Shown here piece by piece: positions 39,358-50,213 of a stretch of 64,000 nt of DNA. The stretch comes from an uncultured Clostridia bacterium (GTDB lineage: Bacteria; Bacillota; Clostridia; TANB77; CAG-508): contig CANQOG010000001.1 in assembly GCA_947625415.1 (NCBI GenBank), positions 33,910 to 97,909 on the forward strand. Reading direction: 5' to 3'. The translations under genes were made by a program, and so were the position numbers. The first letter of the stretch is position 1; each line of letters opens with the position of its first letter. Below the pieces are notes generated by a model. The model did no database searches. It was not told the DNA's origin and saw only the letters and a program-made list of their open reading frames with translations.

Positions 39358-40917
39358 ATGGCGATTAAAACTAAAACAACAAAAACAGATAGAGCAAAGG
39401 AAAGAGATGCTGCTCAAGAAAAATATACTAATGAAACATTGCCTGGTTATGAGCAAATTATAGAGATTAATCCAACTGATGAACTTGAAAAAATGAATTC
39501 TTACAAGAAAAAAATTCCAGGACTTGAAATTGATTCTGATGTTACAGACTTTTGGCAAGCCCAAAATAATGAAGTACAGCAATTTTATTCTAAATTAAAT
39601 GAGGCTAAAAATGAATTAATACCAACACTATATGGTGAAATTCCTAATATTGAAGAAAATTTAATATCAAGACAACGTAATTCAGCTGAACAAAGAAAAA
39701 AATATAAAAAGGATTTAGCTTCTAATGATGAAAGGTATGCTCAAGCTGAAAGAGCTTTTCAAAGATTAAAAAGAGAAGTTGGTCCACTTCAAGTTTTCTT
39801 ATTTAGCAGGCTTACTGGAAATGATGAAGCACGACAAAAATTTAAAGATGCTCAAAAAAATATAACTGATCTTGCAAAAAACAGGAAAGAAATAAAGGAA
39901 AATGAAGAAAAAAGAATAAAAGTAGAAAAAGAAGAAGAAGATTATCTTTTATATCGAATAAACAAAGCTGAAGAGAAAGTAGCAAATATTAATGCAAGAG
40001 TTAGCGATATTATTGGTGCAGCTGAAAAAGTTAATGCAAATTCTCGTGAAAAACAACCAATTATGCAAGCACAATATAATGTTCTTGAGATTGTTTCTAA
40101 GAAGCTTGAGAATATTAAAAAAATTCAATCATTAAAGAAAAATACGATAATAGTTGGTAGCTTACAAAGAGATAATAGAGAACTAGTTGAACAATTACAA
40201 CAAGTTCCAGAAAATTTACCAGAAATAAACCTTAAAATATCTTTTGATAATCCATTAACTTTAGCTATGCTTGAAAATTTAAATGCAGATAAATTACAAG
40301 AAACTGGAGAAAAAATGGAAAAAATAGAAAAAGATTTGCGTAAAGATTCTCCAGCAATAGATTTAACTAATCCAAATAAAACTTTAGAGCGTTATCAATT
40401 AAAAGAAGATGAAACTTTAAAAACGGTAACAGATAAATTAAATGATACAAGTGTTCAACTTACAGCTGAAGAACGTAATATTTTAGAAATGAAACGTGAA
40501 TATTTACAACTTCAAGAAAAAGAAAAAGAAATTTCAAATTCTATATCAGATTTAATAAAAAACTTTGATCCAACTAAACCAGAGCAAGTTCAACAATTAA
40601 ATGATATTCAAACATCTCTTGATATTACACGTCAACAAATGGAAAAAAGTCCATATAATAAAACTGTCAAAGCTCTAAATGAATATGAAACTTTAAAAAA
40701 TCAAGCTCAAACTTTAGAACAACCTCAAAACTTAGGAAAATTTGAAACACTTTTAAATGGTCTTGAAAGAGCTGGAATTAATGTTCAATCTTTTTCGAAC
40801 GGAAGAACTGGAGAACTAAGACAACCAGAACATTCTGAACAGTTAGAACAACCACAGCAACCAGAACAACCAGAACAACCTCAACAACCAGACCTAGATG
40901 ACAATGACGAACGTTAA
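39358..40917 (+). CDS. Long coiled-coil protein with Pro/Glu/Gln-rich tail
   Basis: 519 residues, no signal peptide or TM segment. Extended helical, heptad-like charged sequence over about 60-470, and a repetitive tail built from QPEQPEQPQQ units. No known domain recognised; it could be a structural or scaffold protein. It uses CGA for arginine (LLYRIN), unlike CGG. Confidence 0.55.
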   Translation: MAIKTKTTKTDRAKERDAAQEKYTNETLPGYEQIIEINPTDELEKMNSYKKKIPGLEIDSDVTDFWQAQNNEVQQFYSKLNEAKNELIPTLYGEIPNIEENLISRQRNSAEQRKKYKKDLASNDERYAQAERAFQRLKREVGPLQVFLFSRLTGNDEARQKFKDAQKNITDLAKNRKEIKENEEKRIKVEKEEEDYLLYRINKAEEKVANINARVSDIIGAAEKVNANSREKQPIMQAQYNVLEIVSKKLENIKKIQSLKKNTIIVGSLQRDNRELVEQLQQVPENLPEINLKISFDNPLTLAMLENLNADKLQETGEKMEKIEKDLRKDSPAIDLTNPNKTLERYQLKEDETLKTVTDKLNDTSVQLTAEERNILEMKREYLQLQEKEKEISNSISDLIKNFDPTKPEQVQQLNDIQTSLDITRQQMEKSPYNKTVKALNEYETLKNQAQTLEQPQNLGKFETLLNGLERAGINVQSFSNGRTGELRQPEHSEQLEQPQQPEQPEQPQQPDLDDNDER

Positions 40918-40930
40918 TAGTTAATATAAA

Positions 40931-40960
40931 AATAGCTCTTCGATTTTAAGAAGAGCTATT
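40931..40960. terminator. Bidirectional terminator
   Basis: AATAGCTCTTC/GAAGAGCTATT stem followed by TTCTTTTTT on the plus strand, between converging genes. Confidence 0.85.
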
Positions 40961-40967
40961 TTCTTTT

Positions 40968-41780
40968 TTATTTTTGTATAAAAACCTCCACAAATATTTT
41001 TCCATAAGTAGAACTATTAGCAATTGCAACACCTGTAAATTCAAAGTTACTGTTTAAAATATTTACCTTATGACTTTCTGAATTCATCCATGCTTCAACT
41101 GCACCATCTAAATTTTGATTCCCAGCTATATTCTCTTGAGCCTTTGTAAACGTTACTCCAAAACTAGTTAACATGTCATTAATATTTCCATAAGATGGAG
41201 ATGTATGTGAAAAATAATCATTTCTTTCTAAATCTTGAGCCTTAAGTCTTGCAATATTTTGAATAGTATTATCTATTTTCAGTTCTTCAAGACCATTATT
41301 TCTCCTTTTCTCATTTATGAGATTTAAAAATTCTTTTTCCTCTTTTGTTAATTCTAAATTATCAATATATTCGCTAGATTCATTTATCATATTTGATGTT
41401 TGAGTAGTTTCTTCATTTTCTATATTATCTAAAGTTTTTGATTGTATATATTGATTCATTTCCTCTTCATTATATATAGCATCTATATACTGACTGGAGA
41501 CAGCTCCAACAACATTATCAGTTGTCTGAATTATATACCAATCCCCTACTTTTGCAAAAACATTTATATAGTCACCATTATTCAATTTTCCAACTCTTTC
41601 ATAATTTGTTCCAGGTCCACATCTTATGTTTAAAGTTGATTTTGTTCTTACTTTTCCATACTTAAAGTCTATGCTTTCATAAGTATAAGCAGATACAGAA
41701 TAAATGTAAGAAAATAAAATTACAATTAAAATCGTAGAAATTATAATTAGAAACCTATTTCTTTTTAAAAAATCTTTCAT
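40968..41780 (-). CDS. Secreted SH3b plus CAP/SCP-domain protein
   Basis: 270 residues: signal anchor (about 8-28), bacterial SH3 domain (STLNIRCGPGTNYERVG, about 45-100), linker, and a CAP domain (about 150-270) with LINEKRRNNGL, FSHTSP and AENIA motifs as in YkwD proteins. SH3b usually binds cell-wall peptides; CAP function in bacteria is unclear. I start at 41780, which has GGGAGG upstream. Confidence 0.85.
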   Translation of the reverse strand: MKDFLKRNRFLIIISTILIVILFSYIYSVSAYTYESIDFKYGKVRTKSTLNIRCGPGTNYERVGKLNNGDYINVFAKVGDWYIIQTTDNVVGAVSSQYIDAIYNEEEMNQYIQSKTLDNIENEETTQTSNMINESSEYIDNLELTKEEKEFLNLINEKRRNNGLEELKIDNTIQNIARLKAQDLERNDYFSHTSPSYGNINDMLTSFGVTFTKAQENIAGNQNLDGAVEAWMNSESHKVNILNSNFEFTGVAIANSSTYGKIFVEVFIQK

Positions 41781-41844
41781 AGACGACAATCCTCCCAAAA
41801 ATTATTTGATTAGATTATTGTCTAGAAATTTTTGAAATATACAA

Positions 41845-43038
41845 TTAAATAGAATAAAATGATCTATAATTTTCTACAAAAAGTTTTAGATACTCCTCAA
41901 ATTTTATCTTTTCTATTTTTTTATCTAAATAAATATTAATTTCATACAAAATTTTATCGTCATAAATAAGTCTCATTTTTCCTATTATTGTTTTACTTTT
42001 TATTGGTGCTTCAATTTGACTTAAACAATAAATTGATGTCTTTAACTTTCCTATATTATTTTTGTCTATTGGACAATTATAATTATCTCTTTTTTCAAAA
42101 TCAATTTCAATTTTATTTAGGGATTTCAAGGCTTTAATTTTTTGATTATTTTTATAATTTTCAAATAAATTTTCAATTTCTTTTTCTGTATCTACCATTT
42201 TAAAATGTTTATAAACATATTCAATAACTTCCTTACTATCATTTCCTCTCATATTTTTTGTATCAGCTCCAAGAACTACAACAATTATATCTAAATCTCC
42301 TCTTTTGCAAGCTGTAACCAAACATCTTCCAGCGTTTCCAGTAAATCCTGTTTTTATCCCATAAACACCATTTACAACACCCAAAAGCTCATTTGTATTA
42401 TTCAAATTTCTTTTATTAGTTCCAATCATTATGCTAATTTCTTTTGTTCCAACTATTCTAGCAAATATTTCATTTTTCAAAGCATAATTTGCAAGAAGCG
42501 CCAAATCATAAGCTGTTGTATAATGGTTGTCATCATCTAATCCATGTGGTGTCACAAAATTGCTATTTTTAAGACCTAGTTCTTTCGCTCTTTCATTCAT
42601 TAATCCACTAAAAGACTCTACACTTCCAGAAATATGTTCAGCTAAAGCAACAGCAGTATCATTTCCAGATCTCAAAAGTAATCCATATAAAAGACTTTCT
42701 ACTGTTATTTTTTGACCTTCTTTTATTCCTAATGTTGAACCTCCTGTATTTGCTGCTCTTTTAGAAATTTCTACTATATCTTGCAAATTACATCTTTCAC
42801 ATACAATTAGGCCTGTTAGAATTTTTGTAGTAGATGCCATTGCGCATTTTGTATAAGCATCTTTTTCAAATAATACACTATTTGTCGTTCTTTCAATACA
42901 AATTATATGTTTAGAATAAGTTTCAGGTAAATCATTGTTTTCATTTTCAGCAAAACAAAAATTGCCACAAAAGAGTGTGGCAAAAATTATTATAACAATA
43001 AAATTTTTTTTAATCATTCTCACTACTACACACCTCAC
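41845..43038 (-). CDS. dacF: D-alanyl-D-alanine carboxypeptidase (DacF-like PBP)
   Basis: Low-molecular-weight PBP that trims peptidoglycan pentapeptides. Signal peptide, then SxxK in MASTTK, SGN in LRSGND and KTG in IKTGFTG, followed by a C-terminal beta-domain (about 300-397). The true start is probably the ATG of MIKKNF, eight codons into the longest frame. Confidence 0.9.
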   Translation of the reverse strand: MRCVVVRMIKKNFIVIIIFATLFCGNFCFAENENNDLPETYSKHIICIERTTNSVLFEKDAYTKCAMASTTKILTGLIVCERCNLQDIVEISKRAANTGGSTLGIKEGQKITVESLLYGLLLRSGNDTAVALAEHISGSVESFSGLMNERAKELGLKNSNFVTPHGLDDDNHYTTAYDLALLANYALKNEIFARIVGTKEISIMIGTNKRNLNNTNELLGVVNGVYGIKTGFTGNAGRCLVTACKRGDLDIIVVVLGADTKNMRGNDSKEVIEYVYKHFKMVDTEKEIENLFENYKNNQKIKALKSLNKIEIDFEKRDNYNCPIDKNNIGKLKTSIYCLSQIEAPIKSKTIIGKMRLIYDDKILYEINIYLDKKIEKIKFEEYLKLFVENYRSFYSI

Positions 43039-43076
43039 TTACAACAAAATATGTAGTCTTTTAAATTTTAGAACAA

Positions 43077-44097
43077 TTATAATATATAGTTTTTAACTAT
43101 TTTTATTTTTCTTAAAAAATATGTAATCAAATATGAAATTGCAAATATCACTAATGTATATATAATCAACCCTATATATGGATAATTTAATATAAAGTCA
43201 ACTTTCAATATTTTATATATAATATTAATAATCAATTGATGTATTAAATATATTCCAAGTCCACATTTTTCAATATCTTCAAGAACATTTTTAGTTTTTT
43301 CTCCAAAGTTTTCTTTTTTATTTTTAGCAATTAAGAATATTGATATAATTATACTTGATATCATAGTTGAAGTAAATGTCACAAGTTCATTATCAAATAT
43401 ATTTACAAAATTATTTACTATTATCAATATTATAGATATTAAAGAAAAAATATAATTTGCAAATTTTAGTTTTTTTGAAATATCATATCTTGATAAATAA
43501 TCTCCAAGCATATAAAAGAATATATATGGGCTAATTATTAGTATATTAAAAGCAAGCTCAGTTTTTAAAATCTTTGAAATATCAGTAAATAAAATTGTAA
43601 ATATAAACAGTAATATAAGAATATATCTATATTCATTTCTACTACAATTACATATAAACTTCTTCAAAAGTGGTGTAATCATATATAAGCCTATAATTAA
43701 ATATAAATACCACATGTGTGCCCAAAGATTTCCCGTAAATATATTTTTAATTGCTTCTGAAATCATAGTCATACTTAAAGTCTGAGTATTATAATATGTT
43801 TCTAAAATTGAATAAAAACCACCAAACAAAAATAATGCTATAACCATTCTTAAAATATATTTTGAATATAACTTCTTAATACTTATATCTTTATCTGGAT
43901 TTAAAAATAGAGCTCCACTAATCATAATAAATATTGCATTTGAAAAATACATTAATTGACATATTGCAGAAAATATATTTCCAGTAGTTCCGACTAAGTC
44001 CAAATGTGTTTAATGTATTTGCTGTAACATGTAATATAATTACTGCAAATATCGCCTCAAATCTTAGCAAATCATAAAATACAACTCTTTGTTTCAT
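43077..44097 (-). CDS. OafA/acyltransferase-3 family membrane acyltransferase (one CGG +1 site)
   Basis: Transfers acyl groups to surface sugars or the cell wall. About ten TM helices; the N-terminus reads YDLLRFEAIFAVIILHVTAN with the catalytic His, then NTFGLS. CGG at 43992-43990 (codon 36) interrupts; skipping the C gives GTTGNIFSAICQLMYFSNAI and the remainder. 339 residues, normal for the family. The ATG at 44097 follows GAAGGA. Confidence 0.87.
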
Positions 44098-44117
44098 ATA
44101 TTATCCTTCTTAAACAA

Positions 44118-44146
44118 AAAAGCAGTAAGGCTCGCTTACTGCTTGA
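44118..44146 (-). terminator. Terminator of rpsU
   Basis: AAGCAGTAAG/CTTACTGCTT stem followed by TTTTG on the minus strand. Confidence 0.85.
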
Positions 44147-44154
44147 TTTGTTTA

Positions 44155-44325
44155 TTAAAATTTTCTTTTTCTTGCGGCTTCTGACTTCTTTTTTCTTTTT
44201 ACGCTTGGCTTTTCATAATGCTCTCTTTTTCTAACTTCTTGTAATACACCATTTCTAGCACATTGTCTTTTAAATCTTTTTAATGCGTCCTCTATATTAC
44301 CGTTATTTACTTTAACCTCTGACAT
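44155..44325 (-). CDS. rpsU: 30S ribosomal protein S21
   Basis: Small-subunit protein near the anti-Shine-Dalgarno end of 16S rRNA. 56 residues beginning [10 protein letters not shown], with [10 protein letters not shown] and a basic [14 protein letters not shown] tail, as in Firmicutes S21. The start at 44325 is preceded by a G-run ribosome site; the longer frame to 44358 is not supported. Confidence 0.95.
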   Translation of the reverse strand: MSEVKVNNGNIEDALKRFKRQCARNGVLQEVRKREHYEKPSVKRKKKSEAARKRKF

Positions 44326-44459
44326 TATATTTTCCCCCCCTTCGAAGTACAAAACCAATTTGTGGGATTTAATTCTCGCTTTAAAGAATTATGTAATTCT
44401 TTAACTGTTACATATTATACATTAAGTTTGTACAACTTGTCAATAGAAAATTTACTGAT

Positions 44460-45401
44460 TTAATCAAATAATTCACCAATTGATGTCGCTTCATTAATTC
44501 TTTTCATAGCTTCTCCAAATAATTCAGACATTGAAACAACTACTATTTTATCAATTTTTTTCTTTGAAGGTAAAGGAATTGTATTAGTCATAACTAACTC
44601 TTTTAAATCAGAATTTTTAATTCTCTCAATTGCTGAGCCTGAAAGTACGCCATGTGTACACCCTACATAGATATCTTTAGCTCCAGCTGATTTAAGAATT
44701 CTAACTGTTTCCATGATTGAACCAGCTGTATCTACTTCATCATCAAAAATTAAAGCGTTTTTTCCTTTTATTTCCCCTATTACATTCGTAGCAATCGCAT
44801 TATCATCATTTCCATCTCTTCTTTTGTCTATTAAAGCTATAGGGCAATTAAAATGTTTAGCATATTTATAAGCTTTTTTTGAACTTCCAGCATCTGTTGC
44901 AACAACAACTTTATTATCTATATCTTTTAAATCAAAATATCTTTGAAGATGACTTTGACCAGTTATTACATCACAATTTATATTGAAATAAGCTTGAATT
45001 GCTGGATTATGCAAATCACAAGTAAGAACTCTTGATACACCAGCAGCTTCGATTAATTGTGCTAAAAGTTTTGCCGTAACTGGAACTCTAGGTTGATCCT
45101 TTTTATCTGTTCTTGAATATAAATAATATGGTAATACAAGTGTAATTCTTCTAGCTGCAGCTCTTTTTATTGCATCAACCATAATTAGCATTTCCATAAT
45201 TCTCTCATTTACAGGTGGCTCTGTTGTCTGAATAACAAAAACATCTTTTTCTCTAACCGTTTCTAATATTTGTACGAAATTGTTATCATTTTGGAACTTT
45301 TGCCTATTAACTTTTCCCATATCTAGTCCCAAATAATCACAAACCTCGCCTGTAAATCTTTCTGCTGACTCGCTCGCTGCAAATACTACCATATCTTTCA
45401 T
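44460..45401 (-). CDS. prs: Ribose-phosphate pyrophosphokinase
   Basis: Makes PRPP from ribose-5-phosphate and ATP for nucleotide, His and Trp synthesis. 313 residues; CDLHNPAIQAYF, the ribose-phosphate loop VVATDAGSSKKA, RRDGNDDN and the PRPP-binding IFDDEVDTAGS are present. Some substitutions (DEVDTAGS rather than DDMIDTAGT) place it in a divergent branch. It precedes nrdG on the same strand by 13 bp, linking nucleotide genes. Confidence 0.92.
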   Translation of the reverse strand: MKDMVVFAASESAERFTGEVCDYLGLDMGKVNRQKFQNDNNFVQILETVREKDVFVIQTTEPPVNERIMEMLIMVDAIKRAAARRITLVLPYYLYSRTDKKDQPRVPVTAKLLAQLIEAAGVSRVLTCDLHNPAIQAYFNINCDVITGQSHLQRYFDLKDIDNKVVVATDAGSSKKAYKYAKHFNCPIALIDKRRDGNDDNAIATNVIGEIKGKNALIFDDEVDTAGSIMETVRILKSAGAKDIYVGCTHGVLSGSAIERIKNSDLKELVMTNTIPLPSKKKIDKIVVVSMSELFGEAMKRINEATSIGELFD

Positions 45402-45414
45402 TTTTAATACCTCC

Positions 45415-45963
45415 CTATATAGTGTGGTATCTTAGTTCATCACCAAATTTCATTGTAACTAAAGAATTTGTTTCTAAACTCTTCTGTACATCAATTTTTC
45501 TTTGATTATATGAGCCACGGAATTTTAAGTCAGTTAATTTTTTCTCTTCAACAAATTGTCCATCAACTACTATATCAATTTTTTTCAAAAAATCTTTCGT
45601 AAAATTAAACTTTTGAAACATGTTTCCAAGTACATCCTTTTCAAAATCATATCCTGTATAACACCAAATATTTTTGTCTGGAAATTTATCTTTTACTTTA
45701 TTTACAAGAGGAACTAAACCTTTTTGATTTACAAGCTCTAATGGCTCCCCTCCCAAAATTGATAGACCTGAAATATAGTCATTATCCATTAAATCAATAA
45801 TATAATTGATATCTTCATCTGTAAATTCTTTGCCATAGTCAAAGTTCCAAGCTTGTGGATTATGGCAACCATTGCAATGGAAATGGCATCCGCTTACATA
45901 AACTGAAACTCTAGCACCATCTCCATCTTGAACATCTAGCTCTTTTATGTCTGCTATTTTCAT
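45415..45963 (-). CDS. nrdG: Anaerobic ribonucleotide reductase activating enzyme
   Basis: Radical SAM enzyme that generates the glycyl radical on NrdD. The Cys-x3-Cys-x2-Cys motif is in VSGCHFHCNGCHNPQAW, followed by LSILGGEPL for SAM binding. 182 residues. It lies directly downstream of nrdD. Confidence 0.94.
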   Translation of the reverse strand: MKIADIKELDVQDGDGARVSVYVSGCHFHCNGCHNPQAWNFDYGKEFTDEDINYIIDLMDNDYISGLSILGGEPLELVNQKGLVPLVNKVKDKFPDKNIWCYTGYDFEKDVLGNMFQKFNFTKDFLKKIDIVVDGQFVEEKKLTDLKFRGSYNQRKIDVQKSLETNSLVTMKFGDELRYHTI

Positions 45964-46037
45964 AGTTCCTCCATTTATTTTAACCAGAATTTTCTATATA
46001 TTTTGTTCGAGTATTTTTCTTCACTTCGTTCAGAAAA

Positions 46038-46052
46038 ATCCACGAACGTGGG
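46038..46052 (-). terminator. Small hairpin after nrdD
   Basis: CCCACGTTCGTGG hairpin followed by ATTTTTC on the minus strand, between nrdD and nrdG; perhaps an attenuator. Confidence 0.4.
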
Positions 46053-46084
46053 CTTTATTATTTCATTTGTTTATTCTAGTTTAT

Positions 46085-47966
46085 CTACATATGTAATACT
46101 CTACTTTTTATTTCTTTAGTTTTGCCCACATTCCAGAAATTTTCACCTAAATATCCACAAGTTCTTCTAGTTACACTTAATTTTGAATGATCTTTATTTC
46201 CACAATTTGGACATTCCCACTCATTATCTTCATTAATAATAATTTCCCCGTCAAAACCACATTCATGACAATAATCAGATTTTGTATTTACTTCTGCATA
46301 TTGAATATTATCATACATATATTTTACTAAAGATTCCAATGCAGGAATATTATTCTTCATATTTGGAATTTCAACATAAGAAATTGCTCCTCCTGAAGAA
46401 ATTGTTTGAAACTCACTTTCAAATCTCAATTTTTTAAATGCTGTAATTTTTTCTCTAACATCTACATGATATGAATTTGTATAATATCCTTTGTCTGTTA
46501 CATCTGGAATATCTCCAAATCTCTCTTTATCAACACGAGCAAACCTATAACATAAACTCTCCGCTGGTGTTCCATAAAGAGCGAACCCAAGCCCTGTCTC
46601 TTTCTTCCATCTATCTGTTGTATCTCTTAAATAATGCATTACTCTTAATGCAAATTCTTTTCCTTCGGGAGTTGTATGGCTAACGCCCTTCATTAGTTTA
46701 GTCATTTCATATACTCCTATGTACCCTAAAGAAAGAGTTGAAAATCCACAATTTAAAAATTTATCTATCTTCTCACCTTTTTTCAATCTTGCAATTCCAC
46801 CATATTGCCAGTGTATTGGAGAAACATCTGAAACTGTTCCAAGCAAAGCTTCATGTCTACACATTAAGGCTTCAAAGCATAGCTCTAATCTTTCATCTAA
46901 TAGTTTCCAAAACTTCTCTTCATCACCTTTTGCAATAATTCCAATTTGAGGTAAATTTAAACTAACAACACCCTGATTAAATCTAGATTCAAAAACATAT
47001 TCACCTTTTTCATTTTTCCAAGGAGATAAGAAACTCCTACATCCCATAGGACTAAACACATTTCCTTCATAATTCTGTCTCATAATTTTTGCAGAAATAT
47101 AATCAGGATACATACGTTTTGCAGAACACTCAACAGCTAAATGTGTAATATAATCATATTTTCCACCTTTTAAACAGTTATTTTCATCCAAAACATAAAT
47201 TAACTTTGGAAAAGCCGGAGTAACATATACTCCTTGCTCATTTTTCATTCCTCTTAATCTTTGTTTTAAAATTTCCTCAATAATTAATGCAATTTCATCA
47301 ATGTACTCATTTGTTTCATCCAAATACATAAATATAGTTACAAAAGGAGTTTGTCCATTTGTAGTCATTAATGTATTTATCTGATACTGAATCATTTGTA
47401 CCCCTGTTTCTAGGTCTTCTTGACGTCTTTCTAAAGCATCTTCATTTGCTCTCTTTTTGGCTTCTTCATCTGTTACTCCTTTTTCGATATATCCTAAGTA
47501 TCTCTTTTTAAAAGTTTTATCATAAGTTTTTCTTAAATATTTTCCTAGGTGCCTAATATCGACAGACTGTCCACCATATTGTCCGGCTTGCAATTGCAGC
47601 AATAATTTGAGTTGTAACATTACAAGCAACACTAAAACTTTTTGGTGATTCAATCATTTTTCCATTCATAACAGTTCCGTTATCTAACATATCTTTTATA
47701 TTTACTAACATACAATTATGCATTGGTTGTATGAAATAATCTTTATCGTGGAAGTGTAAAACTCCCTCATTATGAGCTTTTACAATCTTTTCCGGTAATA
47801 ATAGCCTATCTGCTATATCTTTAGAGCATTCACCCGCTATCAAATCTCTTAAAGTTGATACTAAAACAGAATTTTTATTGCTATTTTCTTCGGCTGCTTC
47901 TTTATTTGTATTTTTAATCAAGCTTAAAATATTTTTATCTAAAGAGTTCATTTTTGTTACATCCAT
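46085..47966 (-). CDS. nrdD: Anaerobic ribonucleoside-triphosphate reductase (one CGG +1 site)
   Basis: Reduces NTPs to dNTPs without oxygen using a glycyl radical. 626 residues. The zinc site (CHECGFDGE, then CPNCGN) and glycyl radical loop RRTCGYLG are near the C-terminus. At 47585-47583 a CGG breaks AAIAS; skipping the C gives GQYGGQSVDIRHLGKYLRK, the conserved core. Unshifted, translation ends about 9 codons later, leaving no enzyme. The N-terminus starts at the ATG at 47966 (a TTG at 47981 is alternative) just after an in-frame stop, so there is no ATP-cone. Confidence 0.93.
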
Positions 47967-48024
47967 TGCTAAAGCCCCCAAATCTAATGTTTCTTAAATT
48001 ATCTCTTCTCTTTTGTACAAGGTC

Positions 48025-48052
48025 ATTTTATCATTCAAAAATATAATGTCAA
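48025..48052 (-). promoter_or_regulatory. Promoter of nrdDG
   Basis: Minus-strand TTGACA (48052-48047), 16-bp spacer, TAAAAT (48030-48025). Between it and the ftsH terminator (48060-48230) there is no gene, only small inverted repeats (for example AGACTTTTAAGTCT). Confidence 0.6.
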
Positions 48053-48230
48053 CGGTATTATTTTATGTAAGCCGAACGGTTCAACCTCAAATATTTAAAA
48101 GGCTTTAGACTTTATTTCAATTCTGTAATTATAGGTTACAAATTGAATTATGCTTAGACTTAAAAGTCTTACCTCCGCTACAGAAAAAAATTTTTTATTT
48201 TTTTGTAACAAAATAATAATTAATAAGCAT

Positions 48231-48258
48231 AAAAAAATAAAGGTTGTTTTGCAACCTC
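48231..48258 (-). terminator. Terminator of ftsH
   Basis: AGGTTGCAAAACAACCT hairpin followed by TTATTTTTTT on the minus strand. Confidence 0.85.
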
Positions 48259-48270
48259 TATTTTTAATTT

Positions 48271-50079
48271 CTATGAATTCATTATATTTTCAAATTCATC
48301 TCCATCAATTTTTTCTTTTTCAAGTAAAACATTGGCAACTGCAGTTAATTTATCAATATTATCTGATAATAATTTTCGAGCTCTTTGATATCCTGTATCA
48401 ATTATTCTCTTAACTTCTTCATCAATTATACCAGAAGTTTCTTCACTATAATTCTTCTCTTTAGCAAAATCTCTTCCTAAAAATACTTCCTCTTCTCCAG
48501 AACCATAAGCAATTGCTCCTAGTTTATCACTCATACCATATTTAGTAACCATAGCTCTTGCAATTTTTGTAGCTCTCTCAATATCGTTTGAAGCACCTGT
48601 TGAAACATCTCCTAAAACAAGCTCTTCTGCAACTCTACCACCAAGTAAAGAAACAATATTCTCTTCCATTTCCATTTTACTCATAAATGATTTATCTTCA
48701 GATGGTCTATACATAGTATAACCACCTGCCATTCCTCTAGGAATAATTGAAATTTGATGTACATTATCTTGTGTTGGTAAAAATCTACTAACAACAGCAT
48801 GACCAGCTTCGTGGAAAGCTACTAATTTCTTTTCTTTATCACTAATTACTCTAGATTTCTTTTCAGGTCCCATAGTAACTTTTACCATAGCATCTTCAAC
48901 TTCAGCCATTCCAATTTCTAACTTATTTCTTCTAGCAGCTAAAAGAGCAGCTTCATTTAAAACATTCTCTAAATCAGCTCCAGCAAAACCAGCTGTATTT
49001 CTAGCAATAATTCCTAAATCAACATCATCTGCTAATCTCTTCTTTCTAGCATGAACCTCTAAAATTTGCTCTCTTGCTTTAACATCTGGATTAGAAACTA
49101 CAATTTGTCTATCAAATCTTCCAGCTCTTAATAAAGCTTTATCCAAAACATCAGGTCTGTTAGTAGCAGCTAAAACTATAACACCTTCATTTTTAGTAAA
49201 TCCATCCATCTCAACTAACAATTGGTTTAAAGTTTGCTCTCTTTCATCATGGCCTCCACCAAGACCAGCTCCTCTTTGACGTCCAACTGCATCAATTTCA
49301 TCTATAAATATAATGCAAGGTGCATTCTTTTTAGCTTGATCAAATAAATCTCTAACTCTTGAAGCACCGACACCAACAAACATCTCAACAAAATCAGAAC
49401 CACTTATAAAGAAAAATGGCACTCCAGCTTCTCCAGCTACAGCTTTAGCAAGTAAAGTTTTACCTGTTCCAGGGTGTCCTACTAATAAAACACCTTTTGG
49501 AATTCTAGCACCCATATCAGTAAATTTCTTTGGAGCTTTTAAAAACTCAACAATTTCTTCTAATTCTTCTTTTTCTTCGTCAACACCAGCAACATCTTTA
49601 AAAGTAACTTTATTTTTGTCATCTAGCATATTTATCATTCTAGCTTTGCTTTTTCCAAATGAATTAGTTTTACTTGCATTTTGACCTGGATTCATTAATA
49701 ATAACCAGAATAATAAGAAAATTATCAATATAATAAATGGTGAGAATATATCAAATATTACTGATAATATTGATGGTTCTTCTTGATTTAATTCAAAACT
49801 TTGATGGTCTTCATTCATATATTCAGTTACTGTATCCATGAAACTATCTAGACTAGGAATAGTTACTTCCTTTTTAACATTATCTGAATCAAGTTTAACT
49901 TCAGCTGTTGTTCCCTCACTTGAAACTGTAATTTCTGAAACCTCACCAGCTCTTATGCTATTAATTAATTCAGAATAGCTCATTTTAGTATCTTTATTAT
50001 TAAAATTTGCATTTAATAATATAAAAAATATTACTATTCCTATCATCCACATAGCTAATGTTTTTATTCCACTTTTCAA
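48271..50079 (-). CDS. ftsH: ATP-dependent zinc metalloprotease FtsH
   Basis: Membrane quality-control protease. Two TM helices (about 8-25 and 108-130), AAA+ module with Walker A GHPGTGKT, Walker [13 protein letters not shown], the second region of homology ([19 protein letters not shown]) and the zinc motif HEAGH. 602 residues, normal. It follows tilS as in the conserved tilS-ftsH neighbourhood of Firmicutes. Confidence 0.97.
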   Translation of the reverse strand: MKSGIKTLAMWMIGIVIFFILLNANFNNKDTKMSYSELINSIRAGEVSEITVSSEGTTAEVKLDSDNVKKEVTIPSLDSFMDTVTEYMNEDHQSFELNQEEPSILSVIFDIFSPFIILIIFLLFWLLLMNPGQNASKTNSFGKSKARMINMLDDKNKVTFKDVAGVDEEKEELEEIVEFLKAPKKFTDMGARIPKGVLLVGHPGTGKTLLAKAVAGEAGVPFFFISGSDFVEMFVGVGASRVRDLFDQAKKNAPCIIFIDEIDAVGRQRGAGLGGGHDEREQTLNQLLVEMDGFTKNEGVIVLAATNRPDVLDKALLRAGRFDRQIVVSNPDVKAREQILEVHARKKRLADDVDLGIIARNTAGFAGADLENVLNEAALLAARRNKLEIGMAEVEDAMVKVTMGPEKKSRVISDKEKKLVAFHEAGHAVVSRFLPTQDNVHQISIIPRGMAGGYTMYRPSEDKSFMSKMEMEENIVSLLGGRVAEELVLGDVSTGASNDIERATKIARAMVTKYGMSDKLGAIAYGSGEEEVFLGRDFAKEKNYSEETSGIIDEEVKRIIDTGYQRARKLLSDNIDKLTAVANVLLEKEKIDGDEFENIMNS

Positions 50080-50213
50080 ATCGTACCTCCTATTTTATTC
50101 GAAAATCTTTTTTCTATTAAATAATATAGCACATTGATTTTCGCTTTGCAATAGGTTTTAAAAAATAAAATACCCTTGTAACATAGACTGTTCTAAGTGT
50201 TACTACGGATACT

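Noticed and set aside
48060..48230. A riboswitch upstream of nrdD
   Set aside because: The small inverted repeats lie upstream of the likely promoter (48052-48025), so they are not in the nrdD transcript.
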